Positions 49,777 through 58,951 of a stretch of DNA of 64,000 bases are shown here, piece after piece. Location: assembly GCF_010122465.1 (NCBI RefSeq), contig NZ_WLZY01000002.1, positions 1 through 64,000 of the forward strand. The letters run 5' to 3'. This DNA is from Phytoactinopolyspora mesophila. Its GTDB lineage: Bacteria; Actinomycetota; Actinomycetes; Jiangellales; Jiangellaceae. The position numbers were made by a program, and so were the translations under genes. The first letter of the stretch is position 1; every line of letters starts with the position of its first letter. Under the pieces are notes generated by a model that saw nothing but the letters and a program-made list of their open reading frames with translations, was not told the DNA's origin and made no database searches.

Positions 49777-52034
49777 GATCGTCCCATCCACCAACTGCTG
49801 CCGAGATAGTCTCCGGGCTCGGCTAGCCGTTTGGTGATGTCGGCGGCGGACACCGGTTTGGACATGAGGTATCCCTGTGCCCGCTCACAGCCGAGCTGCA
49901 ACAACGCCGTGACCGTGTCGATATCCTCCACACCCTCGGCCACGGTGCTCAGATTGAAGGCTTCGGCCAGGCGGATGATGGCCGAGACGATGGCCCGGTC
50001 ACCGCTGTCATGAGCCAGAGTGGAGACGAAGCTGCGGTCGATCTTCAACGTGTGCACCGGCAGCTGCTTCAGGTGCGACAGCGAGCTGTATCCGGTGCCG
50101 AAGTCGTCGATGGCAATGGAGACCCCTAGCCTGCGCAGCCCCAGAAGTGTGGCCAGAACATCGTCGATGTCGCGCATCACCGTGCTCTCGGTGATCTCGA
50201 TGCCGAGTTCCTGCGGCTTGTGGCCATACCGGCTCAAGAGCGTGCCGACAAACCCGACGAAGTCCGCGCTGATCAGCTCACCTGCCGAGATGTTGACACG
50301 AACCACGTCCGGTGCGGGAATCGAGCTCCGTTTCCACTCCGCCAGCTGACGGCATGCCTCGTTCAGGACCCATCGGCCGAGTTCGGCCGAGAGGTTGATC
50401 TCCTCGACCACGGAGACGAAAGAGTCGGCCGACAGCAGGCCACGTTCCGGATGCTGCCAGCGGACCAGAGCCTCCACGGCCGTGATCTGGCCACCACGTA
50501 GATCGAATTCCGGCTGGTAGAACAGCCGCATCTCTCCTTCGCCGATGGCCGTGCGCAACCTGAACTCGAGATCGGCACGGTCGAGGAGGCGCCAGCGGAG
50601 ATCATCGTTGAACGACACCACGGAGTTGCCGCCGCGTTTTTTCGCCTCCAGCAACGCCACGTCGGCATTGCCGAGCAGCTCTTCCATGGCGCTCGAATTG
50701 CCGCCGTTCACGGCCAGCCCGACGCAGGCACTGCGGCTGACCACGTGACCGCCCACATCAAGCGGTTCGGTCAGATGATTCAGCAGGCGGCGGGCGATAC
50801 GCTCGGCGTGCTCGACGTTGTCGACGCCACGCAACACGATGACGAACTCGTCCCCGGCGAGCCGCGCGACGATGTCGTCCGGACGAACCGACTCCCGCAG
50901 GCGGTCAGCGACGGCTTGGATGAACAGGTCACCGATCGAGTGGCCTAGTACGTCGTTGACCGTCTTCAGCCGGTCCATGTCGGCGAAGAGCACCGTGAGA
51001 GGCGCTTCCGGGTTCTCTTTGAGGATGTCCGTCAGAGTTTCGACGAACGATCTCCGGTTGGGTAAGCCGGTGAGTTCGTCGTGGTAGGCGTGGTGATGCA
51101 GGCTCTCCTCGGCGGTCACCCGCGCATCGAGCTGGACCAGAAGGGAGGCGATGGCCTGCAGAGCGCGAATCTCCGCACGGCTCCAGTCCCGGTCACCGAA
51201 GTGCACGAAACCCAGCACGCCCCGGGTGGTATCGCCACTGACGAGCGGCACCATGGCAGTTGACGCCTGATGAATCCCGGAGCCGGCCTCGACTCGAGCT
51301 TGGTAGCTTTCCGGCCCGCCGCGTGGCCGGACTACGTACGGCTCCCGGAGGTCCTTGGTGACCGCGGAGATGGGGTCGTCCCAAGAAATGACCCCGAGTG
51401 GATCGGGGTCAGGGACGTCTTCGCGCCGTGGCCACTCGTCCACCAGGACACTGGCGCGCAGCTGTGGATCATTGTGCCGGAGGTAGCACGTGTCTACTTC
51501 GAAGAAGCGGCCGAGCTCCCCGAGCACGCGGTAGGTGGTCTCGGAGTGATCCATGGCCGAGACGCCCATCAGCTCCGACGCCACGTAGGAGACCAGCAGA
51601 TCGAGCCTGCGTCCGTGATCGCGCGAGATGTTGCCGGCCTCCATGACCGAGCGGCAGAGGTCGGCAGCCATCTTCAGCAGCGCGCGGTCGTTCTCGGTCC
51701 ACGGTTGGTCGTCCGGGCGCATGATGCACAAGCTGCCGCGGAAGCTCTTGTGCCACAGTCCGTGAGCCATCAGTGTGAAACCGGGTATCAGCGCTTCGGC
51801 AATGGCGTCGTCAGGTTCCCGGTTCGCGACGTCGGATGTCACATCCCGGATCGTGTCCCGCATTTCCGACAATGCCTCGCCCTGGACTCCGGCATTCACG
51901 GCACGACCCCACGAGGCGAGTGGCACGCCGTCGTCGACGGCGATGACATCCGCTGCCACGGCATGCGTCGTCTCCGCCAAAGACTTCAGCAATGGCTGGA
52001 TCGTATCGGGGTCCATACCCAAGTTGTGCTCCAT
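49773..52034 (-). CDS. GAF-GGDEF-EAL c-di-GMP turnover protein (Rv1354c-like)
   Basis: 753 residues. Sensor region about 1-305, with GAF-like segments at about 30-150 and 165-300. GGDEF domain about 320-480: substrate site DRLKTVNDVLGHSIGDL and catalytic loop RLAGDEF, an AGDEF variant that is active in some diguanylate cyclases. EAL domain about 490-745: EALVRWQHPERG, VRVNISAGEL, LGIEITEST, IDDFGTGYSSL, LKIDRSFV, VAEGVED, QGYLMSKP. All EAL catalytic residues appear intact, so both synthesis and hydrolysis are possible. Domain order and its ThiF-nitroreductase neighbour match Mycobacterium tuberculosis Rv1354c-Rv1355c. It lies 5 bp after the upstream gene. Confidence 0.93.
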   Translation of the reverse strand: MEHNLGMDPDTIQPLLKSLAETTHAVAADVIAVDDGVPLASWGRAVNAGVQGEALSEMRDTIRDVTSDVANREPDDAIAEALIPGFTLMAHGLWHKSFRGSLCIMRPDDQPWTENDRALLKMAADLCRSVMEAGNISRDHGRRLDLLVSYVASELMGVSAMDHSETTYRVLGELGRFFEVDTCYLRHNDPQLRASVLVDEWPRREDVPDPDPLGVISWDDPISAVTKDLREPYVVRPRGGPESYQARVEAGSGIHQASTAMVPLVSGDTTRGVLGFVHFGDRDWSRAEIRALQAIASLLVQLDARVTAEESLHHHAYHDELTGLPNRRSFVETLTDILKENPEAPLTVLFADMDRLKTVNDVLGHSIGDLFIQAVADRLRESVRPDDIVARLAGDEFVIVLRGVDNVEHAERIARRLLNHLTEPLDVGGHVVSRSACVGLAVNGGNSSAMEELLGNADVALLEAKKRGGNSVVSFNDDLRWRLLDRADLEFRLRTAIGEGEMRLFYQPEFDLRGGQITAVEALVRWQHPERGLLSADSFVSVVEEINLSAELGRWVLNEACRQLAEWKRSSIPAPDVVRVNISAGELISADFVGFVGTLLSRYGHKPQELGIEITESTVMRDIDDVLATLLGLRRLGVSIAIDDFGTGYSSLSHLKQLPVHTLKIDRSFVSTLAHDSGDRAIVSAIIRLAEAFNLSTVAEGVEDIDTVTALLQLGCERAQGYLMSKPVSAADITKRLAEPGDYLGSSWWMGRS

Positions 52035-52039
52035 GCTCT

Positions 52040-54163
52040 TCAGGCAACCCGGACTATACGTTCAGCGGGCCGGCGACGGCTTCGGGCGCTGATTGATGGA
52101 GCGTAGCCGATGCGCATCGTGAGTGCGATCTGCTGATTGCCTATCCCGGTCAACTGATTGAATTTCCTGTGCAGACTCCTCAGCTGTTCAGCGTACGACA
52201 CTGAGAGCTGGCCGTAATCCGCGGAATCCACCGCGTATATGAACACCGGCGACATGGCCTGAACCGCGAGCCCGAGTTGTTCGGCCTGGATCCACGTCCG
52301 TTCAACTGCCTGACCGCCGCGGACATAGTCGGCCGGGTCCGCGCCGTCGACGGTGACGATGACGAAGCCCGACGTGCTTTCTATCCGGGTCCGGCTCATC
52401 TCGCCCAGGGCCCGGCCGAGGTCCTGCTCCGCCAGCACCGCCATGACGTCGGACCGCCGCGCCACCCCGAGCTTCGCGAGGTCCGAGGCATCGAGCTCGA
52501 GTGTGCGCACGTCGAGCCCCCAGTCCAGGTCGTCGACGCCTGGCCAGCGAAGTTCCCGCATCATTTCGTGATGCAGGTGGTCGGTGAGAAAGCGTATCCG
52601 GTCGGACTCGCCGTACAGTTCGGCAAGCTCGCGCAGTTGTTCTCTATCGGTGACGACGACAGCCTCGGCGCCTTCTCGCTCCGCTGCGCGCCGCAACTCC
52701 GGCACGACATGCTCTGGAAGCTGCCGCGGCTCGCTGACGCGTCGGTTGGATACCCGCCGGAGCATGGGTTCGTACAGCTTCGCGAGTTCGTCGTCGGCAG
52801 CGTCGGCAAAGGCCAGCCGTGCCACGGGCGACGCGTCGCCCGCGTGGGCGAAGACCTCGGCCGGGCCGAGTATGCCGTGCCGGGCAGCTGCCACCCTTGC
52901 GTTGAACAACGCGGCGCCGATGCCGACATAGCTGGCCCGGAAGGCGACGTCCAAAGTCGATGTCTGCTCCGGGTCGAGATGGATCAGCAGATTCGAATCG
53001 TCGGCGGTGAATGTCCACGGCTGGGTGTTACCCCCGGACGGCGCGAGCCGCGCGGCATGAACGACGGCGTCTCGGGCTACGGCGGGCGCTTCCTCCGGTT
53101 CGGCCGACACGTCGTGGGCGTCCGTCGCCATCGGCCGGGCCGGCTCGGCGATCCGGTCGAGCGCCTCGTGCAGATCGACGCGTACGCGGCCGGACCGCAG
53201 CGGCTGTCCCAGGCCGATCCGGCGTACCGCCGCTGAGACGACCGCTGCGCCCAACTGGATGTCGCCGCCCAGCTGTGGCCACGTGCTGACGGTCTCGTCG
53301 ATCTCCGTCATCGAAGCCAGGACCCGGGCGGAGAGCTTGTCGGCCTCGAGGATACGCAGGATGTAGGGGACTTTGTCGCGGGTCGAGAGCCCCATCAGCT
53401 CGCTGGCTTTGGTGTCGCCCAGCAAGCCGTGGAACAACGGGCGATCGGGCTCGAGATCGTAGCGCTCGATGTCGAGCAGGCCGCGGTCGTTGGTCTCCAT
53501 GATGAGCGGGATCTGGTGCCGCCGTGCGGCGTCCCGGACGGCGAGCTTCACGTCGAAGGAGTCGCATTCTTCGATGACGATGTCCAGCCCGGTCATGAAT
53601 GTGTCGGTGGAGTCGAGGCTGACGCCGCTCGGATCGATGCTCACCTCGATGTAGGGATCGATCTCGGCGATGCGCCGGGCGGCAGCCACGGCTTTGTTGA
53701 GACCGAGATCGAACACGCTCGCCGGGATCCGGTTGAGGTTGGACAATTCGATCTCGTCGAAGTCGGCCAGCCGGATCTCCCGGCAGATGCCCTCCAGCGC
53801 CAAGGTGTGCGCAATGGCGTGCCCCACGCTGAGCCCGACCACTCCGATGGTGAGTTGCCGTAGACGTTGTTGTTCGTCAGCGGTGAGCTTGTTCCGGTTC
53901 CGGTCGGATCGTAGCGCCTGGAATGCTTCTGGTCCGAGCAGGTGGACCATACTGCGGCGCCAGGGGTAGTAGTACCAGCGGGTCGGCTCGTCGAGGTGGC
54001 GCGGGTCCGGATAGGGCAGCACCCGGGCGAGGTCCCGGCGTTGCTGATCCACCCGGTCGAACACCTTGGTGTGGGGATCGGCGCTCAGCCGGGACAATTC
54101 GCTGGGCTTGTGAACGTGAACAGGACGCCATGCTTCGGTGTCGTCCGGGACGGGTTGTGTCAT
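52040..54163 (-). CDS. ThiF-nitroreductase fusion protein (Rv1355c/MoeY family)
   Basis: 707 residues. An E1-like ThiF/MoeB adenylation domain lies at about 75-300: IGVVGLSVGHAIAHTLALEG as the nucleotide-binding strand-loop, DFDEIELSNLNR, and a central DIVIEECDSFDVKLA. A nitroreductase/FMN domain lies at about 355-650 (AARLAPSGGNTQPWTF is the family signature). This fusion is the Rv1355c type, annotated MoeY in mycobacteria without proven function. E1 domains activate C-terminal carboxylates; nitroreductase-like domains oxidise or reduce with FMN. The zinc CxxC pairs of ThiF/MoeB are not evident. Its ATG overlaps the acyltransferase gene by 4 nt. Confidence 0.88.
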   Translation of the reverse strand: MTQPVPDDTEAWRPVHVHKPSELSRLSADPHTKVFDRVDQQRRDLARVLPYPDPRHLDEPTRWYYYPWRRSMVHLLGPEAFQALRSDRNRNKLTADEQQRLRQLTIGVVGLSVGHAIAHTLALEGICREIRLADFDEIELSNLNRIPASVFDLGLNKAVAAARRIAEIDPYIEVSIDPSGVSLDSTDTFMTGLDIVIEECDSFDVKLAVRDAARRHQIPLIMETNDRGLLDIERYDLEPDRPLFHGLLGDTKASELMGLSTRDKVPYILRILEADKLSARVLASMTEIDETVSTWPQLGGDIQLGAAVVSAAVRRIGLGQPLRSGRVRVDLHEALDRIAEPARPMATDAHDVSAEPEEAPAVARDAVVHAARLAPSGGNTQPWTFTADDSNLLIHLDPEQTSTLDVAFRASYVGIGAALFNARVAAARHGILGPAEVFAHAGDASPVARLAFADAADDELAKLYEPMLRRVSNRRVSEPRQLPEHVVPELRRAAEREGAEAVVVTDREQLRELAELYGESDRIRFLTDHLHHEMMRELRWPGVDDLDWGLDVRTLELDASDLAKLGVARRSDVMAVLAEQDLGRALGEMSRTRIESTSGFVIVTVDGADPADYVRGGQAVERTWIQAEQLGLAVQAMSPVFIYAVDSADYGQLSVSYAEQLRSLHRKFNQLTGIGNQQIALTMRIGYAPSISARSRRRPAERIVRVA

Positions 54164-54906
54164 CTGACCGGACCCCCACTGGTCACCAGTGTCCGTGGGG
54201 TCGATTTCAGGTCGAGTAAGAACAGGTCTTGCTGCGCAGGGCTGGCCATGTCGAAGGCGGTCTGCGCGTCCCAGTGATAGAAGTGGGTCGAGTAGCGCTC
54301 ATCCGGGTAGGGCGTGGGGGCGATGCCGGGCAACGGGCTGCCGCCGGCGAGTTGCCAGCGGCGGATCGCGTGCTCGGCAGCCGTCGCGAAGGCGTATCGG
54401 GCTTCGAGCATGTGCAATGAGTGGATCACGGAACGGCCGATGGTGTCGGCGAGCGCCCGTTTGGCTGGATGAGCGTTGTCTACCCAACCCGCCTTCAGTT
54501 CGATGGCGCCTTCGGGGAGTATCTGGGAGACCCACTCGGCAATGAGTGTCGCCGAGAGCGGGTCGGCCGCGAACTCGCTCGGGGCGAACGCCTGGTTGAC
54601 CGCCGTCAACGGCCCGTTGACGTACCAACCGCCGACGACGTGGTCGTCACGCTCGGTGAGAACCGCGAAGATCGGCCACATCGACTCCGGCGTGACACGG
54701 GGGAGCGAGAGCGCATTCTCGGCCCCGAACTTGCGATATGTCTGCGTGACGCCCGCCACGTAGCGCTTCCAGAGGTCGAAGCGCGTCATGGGGCGGTAGA
54801 AGCGCATCCACAATCCGGTCACATCGTCCCTGAACTCGAACAGTTGACCTCCCGGTAAGGGTGTCGGCCTCATCCTCGTTAACGTTGCTTGGCTCGTCTG
54901 CTCCAT
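54160..54906 (-). CDS. GNAT-like (N-acyl amino acid synthase-type) protein
   Basis: 248 residues. The arrangement resembles GNAT-fold acyltransferases of the FeeM/PEP-CTERM acyl-homoserine-lactone-synthase-like group: FAVLTERDDHVVGGWYVNGP is the central beta4-beta5 region, followed by AIELKAGWVDNAHPAKRALA. There is no signal peptide. Assignment is by overall pattern only. It is the first gene of the coupled operon with MoeY-like, c-di-GMP enzyme, small protein and BldD-like. It is likely to make or modify a small acylated molecule (inference). Confidence 0.6.
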   Translation of the reverse strand: MEQTSQATLTRMRPTPLPGGQLFEFRDDVTGLWMRFYRPMTRFDLWKRYVAGVTQTYRKFGAENALSLPRVTPESMWPIFAVLTERDDHVVGGWYVNGPLTAVNQAFAPSEFAADPLSATLIAEWVSQILPEGAIELKAGWVDNAHPAKRALADTIGRSVIHSLHMLEARYAFATAAEHAIRRWQLAGGSPLPGIAPTPYPDERYSTHFYHWDAQTAFDMASPAQQDLFLLDLKSTPRTLVTSGGPVR

Positions 54907-55060
54907 ATGTCTATAGTGCCCAATAAATCCCCAATGATCATGCGCAGGGGTGCCGCTGGGAAACGGATGGGTGGGCGCGGCCTGGAAGGACAGAACGTCC
55001 TGTCTGTTAGATTGCCATACTCGTGATCGAATGCGGCTTCGGCACGCGAGAAATAGAAAC

Positions 55061-55326
55061 AGCGACGGCAGGATCCGCCCCCCGATGGATCCTGCCGCCG
55101 CTTGTGTGTGTGGAGCGCGGTGCGTTCATCCCCGGACGAACGCACCGCGCCCCTTATCTCGGTGCGGGGTGGGTAGGGCGGAGCCGCACCGGGTCTAGGG
55201 TTCACGGCTGAGCCGTGAGGCCGCAGGAATCCTGAGCCGCTATGAAGAACAGTAAACTAATTGTAGCTTGCTGTTCGTCACTTTGCTCTATCTGGAGCGA
55301 CGAGCCGTTCGGTCGGAATTCCTGCG
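55061..55326. other. cluster of hairpins upstream of the c-di-GMP operon
   Basis: Successive inverted repeats: GGCAGGATCC-type arms at 55061-55076/55087-55102; a perfect 13-bp stem GCGCGGTGCGTTC at 55115-55127/55138-55150; CGGTGCGG at 55160-55167/55184-55191; TCACGGCT at 55202-55209/55211-55218; and a closing pair CGCAGGAAT at 55222-55230/55318-55326. Such density suggests a structured RNA or a set of terminators. It could be the 5' leader of the operon starting at 54906 or a separate non-coding RNA; the strand is unresolved. No coding gene is credible in 54907-55358. Confidence 0.5.
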
Positions 55327-55358
55327 AACACGTTGAACAATAACCGACAAACGGACCA

Positions 55359-55386
55359 TTGGCAACAAACTACTTTGCGTTATAAT
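55359..55386 (+). promoter_or_regulatory. strong sigma70-like promoter, plus strand
   Basis: TTGGCA at 55359-55364 and a perfect TATAAT at 55381-55386, spacer 16 bp, in a locally AT-rich stretch. Initiation is expected near 55393. The nearest plus-strand gene is the HAD gene, about 540 nt away, so the transcript has either a long leader or an unannotated small RNA. A BldD-box-like sequence, TCACTCTCAGTTA (55426-55438), has one mismatch to the TNACNC(A/T)GNGTNA consensus. Confidence 0.55.
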
Positions 55387-55438
55387 ACGTCACGGTCTGT
55401 AACGGCCGCAAGGTGCTGGAAATTCTCACTCTCAGTTA

Positions 55439-55931
55439 TTGAAGAACAACGCACAGTGATCATCGGGGCTCCGGAAATTGTCGCAATGTCCTCTATTGCG
55501 AAATAGGGAGCGGTGTACCGCGGTGAATTCCAGGCTCTTATTCCTGGAGCGGGACTTGCGTCGCCGGCCGTGGCCTGGGCCGGCCGGATACGTGGCGATA
55601 TCCGGGCCGGGGCTGCTTCCGCCAGGGGCATCTGCCCAGCCAGGCGCCCGTGCTGAGATGCCTATCCGAACGTTGCGGAGGTGGCGGTACCGGGCGGGCC
55701 GGCGGGCTTCCCAGGTCGCTGGAGCAATGCTGCCGACTGGGTGCCGGTAGGTTCGACCATAGGCGTGACTGACGGTGACCTCGTGGATGTTGGTGTTCCA
55801 TGCGAAGATACCGGTTGCTCGTATACGGAGTTCAGGACGCCGCTCGATGAATGCCCTGGACGGATTCGCCGCATCGATGATGATCATGCCTCCAGGCGGG
55901 TGCCGTGCCGGCTACGGTTATGGTCGAGCAC
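55439..55931. other. intergenic stretch without a supported gene
   Basis: About 490 bp between the promoter-proximal region and the HAD gene. It contains a hairpin-capable GGCCGGATA/TATCCGGGCC sequence near 55578-55608 but no frame with convincing coding character. One minus-strand frame of 151 codons lacks any recognisable motif and turns Arg/Pro-rich. I see no RNA gene signature either. Confidence 0.4.
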
Positions 55932-56603
55932 ATGACGCTGCTTCTCTTGGATCTCGACGACACCCTTCTTGATCGCACAGCTGCGATGCGCGCCTGGGCG
56001 CAACGTTTCCTCGGCGAGATCGATGCCCCCCAATCGGATATTGACTGGCTGCTGAACAAGGACGCCGGTGCGCCGCTGCCGCTGCGGGAGTTCGTCGTGG
56101 ATCTGAAAGACCGGTACGGCCTCGAGGGAACGTTGGACGAGGTCGCCGAAGGCATACTCGAAGGTCTTGTGAGCGGCATGACGGTCGAACCCGTCGTGGC
56201 TTCGGCGTTGAAGGCGGCCAGCGACGGGGGCTGGACTACCTTCATCGTCACCAACGGTTCGGTGGCCGCTCAGGAACCGAAGATCCGCACCAGCGGACTC
56301 GACGCCATGGTAGACGGCTGGATCATCTCCGAAGAGGCAGACGTCTGGAAGCCTGATCCGCTCATCTTCGAGTTGGCCGCCGAGCGCGCCAGGGCGCCAC
56401 TGGGCGGAGCTTGGATGATCGGTGACAATCCGGCGTCCGACATCGCAGGCGCGCACCGGGCGGGTATCTCCAGTGTGTGGATGCATCGGGGGCGCGTATG
56501 GGCTGAATCTGAATTCCAGCCGACGGCGAGCGCGGGATCGTGCGCCGAGGCAATCCACCTCGTCCTGGAATCCAACGGATCGGTCCAGGTCAGCGGGATC
56601 TAA
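55932..56603 (+). CDS. HAD superfamily hydrolase
   Basis: 223 residues from ATG 55932 (MTLLLLDLDDTLLD). HAD motifs: DLDDTLLD (nucleophile Asp and general acid), TFIVTNGS (motif II), KPDPLIFELA (motif III Lys), and MIGDNPASDIAGAHRAG (motif IV). The cap is helical, type C1. It is likely a phosphatase for sugar phosphates or nucleotides. It is convergent with rpsT; a GC-rich hairpin lies between them. Confidence 0.93.
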   Translation: MTLLLLDLDDTLLDRTAAMRAWAQRFLGEIDAPQSDIDWLLNKDAGAPLPLREFVVDLKDRYGLEGTLDEVAEGILEGLVSGMTVEPVVASALKAASDGGWTTFIVTNGSVAAQEPKIRTSGLDAMVDGWIISEEADVWKPDPLIFELAAERARAPLGGAWMIGDNPASDIAGAHRAGISSVWMHRGRVWAESEFQPTASAGSCAEAIHLVLESNGSVQVSGI

Positions 56604-56622
56604 AGTCGCGGCCGAAAAGGAA

Positions 56623-56655
56623 CGGCGCCGCTCTCCACGTGGAAGTGCGGCGCCG
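56623..56655. terminator. bidirectional hairpin between the HAD gene and rpsT
   Basis: A perfect 9-bp stem CGGCGCCGC/GCGGCGCCG (56623-56631, 56647-56655) with a 15-nt loop, without U-tract, between two convergent genes. A likely factor-assisted terminator. Confidence 0.6.
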
Positions 56656-56754
56656 CTCCGGGCCAGCCGAAACAGAAGCGTGAGTGTGCTACCCGGGGCC
56701 CGTGCGGGCCAGCAGGATCGAGTCTCGCCGATCAGCGAGGCTCAGCGGGACTGC

Positions 56755-57015
56755 TCAGACGGAGGCGGCCCGCTTGGCGATCGACGACTTGCGGTTGGCC
56801 GCCTGATTCTTGTGAATGACACCCTTGGAGGCGGCCTTGTCGAGCTCGCGGTTGGCGACCCGGGCCGCCTCCGTGGCGGCGTCGGTGTCGCCGGCGTCGG
56901 CAGCCTGGTGGAAGCGGCGCACGACCGTCTTCAGGGACGACCGCACCGCCTTGTTGCGCTGCCGCGCCTTCTCGTTGGTGAGGATGCGCTTCTTCTGGGA
57001 CTTGATATTCGCCAC
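56755..57015 (-). CDS. rpsT: 30S ribosomal protein S20
   Basis: 86 residues from GTG 57015. The highly basic sequence [20 protein letters not shown], then [10 protein letters not shown] and the C-terminal [18 protein letters not shown], is diagnostic of S20, which binds 16S rRNA in the small subunit. The same frame is open upstream to about 57405, but that part has no S20 homology and is rejected. Confidence 0.97.
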   Translation of the reverse strand: MANIKSQKKRILTNEKARQRNKAVRSSLKTVVRRFHQAADAGDTDAATEAARVANRELDKAASKGVIHKNQAANRKSSIAKRAASV

Positions 57016-57196
57016 GAAACGTGTGCCTTTGTGTCGATCGGATAGGTCATGAGGGCGTTCGGACCACCTCGGGACACACAGCGATTGGGGACTCGTTGTG
57101 AGCGGCGTGAGGTGCACCGGCGCATCCACGACCTGGGCGGACACGCGATCGATAATCCTACCAGCGCACGGCGGGTCAGCCAACTCCGCCGCTGAT

Positions 57197-58684
57197 CTAC
57201 CAGGACTCGTCCGGTCCGGCCGCGTCCGGGAGGTCGTGTTCGTAGGGCTTGATGATGTAGACGATGCCGCCCGGACCGGCGCCGATGCCGCCACCGGCGA
57301 GCGGACGCTGAGTCCGCAGCCAGACCTGTTCGAACTGCTCACGGTCATAGACCCGCCGGACCGATGCGTTGGAAACGGCGGCGGGGTCGTTGACCACCAC
57401 GTCACCGTCGTCGGTGAAACCAGTGACCACCATCAGATGGCCGGCAGTGCTGTACCCGGCTCCGTCGAGTTCGTCTTCGGCGAAAGACTGGGACGTGACG
57501 ACCGGAATCCCGGCATCGATGAATCGCTCGATGTCGTCGAGCGAACGCAGCCTGGTGGTGTAAGCGTCGAGCTGCCGGAACGAGGCTGCATAGGCGGTGT
57601 TGAACGACCAGTTTCCGGCGCCCTCGAACGCGTGGTCCCAGGTTGATCGTGCGGCGTGAGCCACCTGGGGATCGGTGTACCCGGCTTCGATCCAGTCCAT
57701 GTCGCCGCGGGGTGGCACGACGCCGAAATACTCCATGACCATCGTGGTGGCCGTCGGGCTGGACCAGCCCTCACCGCCGCCGTACTCGGGATAGTTGTCC
57801 AGATGCGTGTACTTGGAACGGCGCGGCACGGCTAGTTCCTGCCCCCACGCCAGCCCTCCGGTGCTCGGCTCCACGCCACTGCGGTCCGGAACGTCCGACG
57901 CCATCGCCCCGAGCAGCCAGATCCGTGGCATGTAGAGGCTGCCCGGTGGCCGATAGAGGGTGACCCGGAGCTGGTACGAGCTGAGCAGTAGCCGACCGGC
58001 GGTTTCTTCGTCGTTCTCGTCGCCGTGTTCGCCGCGCGGCATGGTGCGATTCTCCAGCGCGGTCTCGCCGCGTGGTTCGTCGTTCACCTCCGCCGCCGGG
58101 CTGAAGACCACGGTGTCGGTGAGCACCACGCTGTGCTCGTCCTCCTGGTCCTCGATGCTGGTCCGGGGCATGGTTGTGTCCTCGGTGGCCCATTGGCCCA
58201 GTACGTACCACGGGGTAGTCGAGTTGTCGGTGTAGGTGCCCTGCACTTCGACCGATATCCACGATTCGCCAGGCGTCGAGGCATTCCAGGACGCGACCAG
58301 TTCGGTGGCGTCGAATGAGAGTTCATGCACCGGCGAGGTCCAGCGCGCGTATTCCCAGATGCGGGGCCCGTTGGGCGTGTCGTCGACTTTGGTGGTGCCG
58401 GCGGCGGAGGTCATGACGACGCCGGCGCGCTGGCCGGGCAACGAGGTGACGCCTTCGCCCTCGCCCGAGCGCCACTCGGCCCAGGTCTTCCAGGACGTGA
58501 AGTCGACTCTGGCATCGGACGGATCGGCATGGGATTCCGGCAGATCAGCGCCGCTGGTCCAGCCGAGGGGCGTATGGTTCACCGCCGCGCTGGCAGGTGC
58601 GCAGATCAAGAAGAGTGCGAAAACCGAGACAACAGACGCGGCCGACCTGGCCCGGCTGGACCACGTTCGAGCTGAGCGGGACAC
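57197..58684 (-). CDS. secreted C39-like protein with Ser in the catalytic Cys position
   Basis: 495 residues from GTG 58684, preceded by GAGGAG. Signal peptide at about 1-34 ([17 protein letters not shown]). A long beta-rich region (about 35-270) resembles exported actinobacterial C39 proteins. The C-terminal C39/papain-like domain (about 290-480) has [29 protein letters not shown] (His) and DVVVNDPA (Asp). In relatives the first motif reads WCSPT; here codon TCC at 57763-57761 makes Ser308 in place of the nucleophile Cys. It may be a pseudoenzyme, a Ser variant, or a binding protein. It is divergent from lepA. Confidence 0.85.
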   Translation of the reverse strand: MSRSARTWSSRARSAASVVSVFALFLICAPASAAVNHTPLGWTSGADLPESHADPSDARVDFTSWKTWAEWRSGEGEGVTSLPGQRAGVVMTSAAGTTKVDDTPNGPRIWEYARWTSPVHELSFDATELVASWNASTPGESWISVEVQGTYTDNSTTPWYVLGQWATEDTTMPRTSIEDQEDEHSVVLTDTVVFSPAAEVNDEPRGETALENRTMPRGEHGDENDEETAGRLLLSSYQLRVTLYRPPGSLYMPRIWLLGAMASDVPDRSGVEPSTGGLAWGQELAVPRRSKYTHLDNYPEYGGGEGWSSPTATTMVMEYFGVVPPRGDMDWIEAGYTDPQVAHAARSTWDHAFEGAGNWSFNTAYAASFRQLDAYTTRLRSLDDIERFIDAGIPVVTSQSFAEDELDGAGYSTAGHLMVVTGFTDDGDVVVNDPAAVSNASVRRVYDREQFEQVWLRTQRPLAGGGIGAGPGGIVYIIKPYEHDLPDAAGPDESW

Positions 58685-58951
58685 ACCTACTCCTCGTTCC
58701 CAAACGCTGCTGTAGAGGGAGCCTCCGGCCGCCACGTGTCAGCAAGGACGGCACTCGAAGCCGCGCAAGCGGGCGGCACCCGGTCCGCACGACCTCTGAG
58801 CGATCACTATGGCTTGTCAGTGCCCCAAGTTTCAAGCACCTAGGTACCTAGCCGGTCCACGGATCCAGGCTTAGCAAGAGACGCACCGTTCTCGTGGGAT
58901 GATGGACACTGACCCGAAGCAACCGGTACAGATCATTCGAGGAATCTCTAC

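Noticed and set aside
52040-54163. Molybdopterin biosynthesis gene, as the name MoeY implies
   Set aside because: No other molybdenum cofactor gene is nearby and the ThiF zinc cysteines are not evident, so the pathway name is not adopted.
55432-55887. A 151-codon minus-strand frame in the intergenic region
   Set aside because: No ribosome binding site or motif, and low-complexity Arg/Pro/Gly/Ser content in the second half; not supported as a gene or pseudogene.
57016-57405. N-terminal extension of the rpsT frame
   Set aside because: The S20 family begins at the GTG at 57015; the upstream frame is unrelated and overlaps the C39-like gene region.
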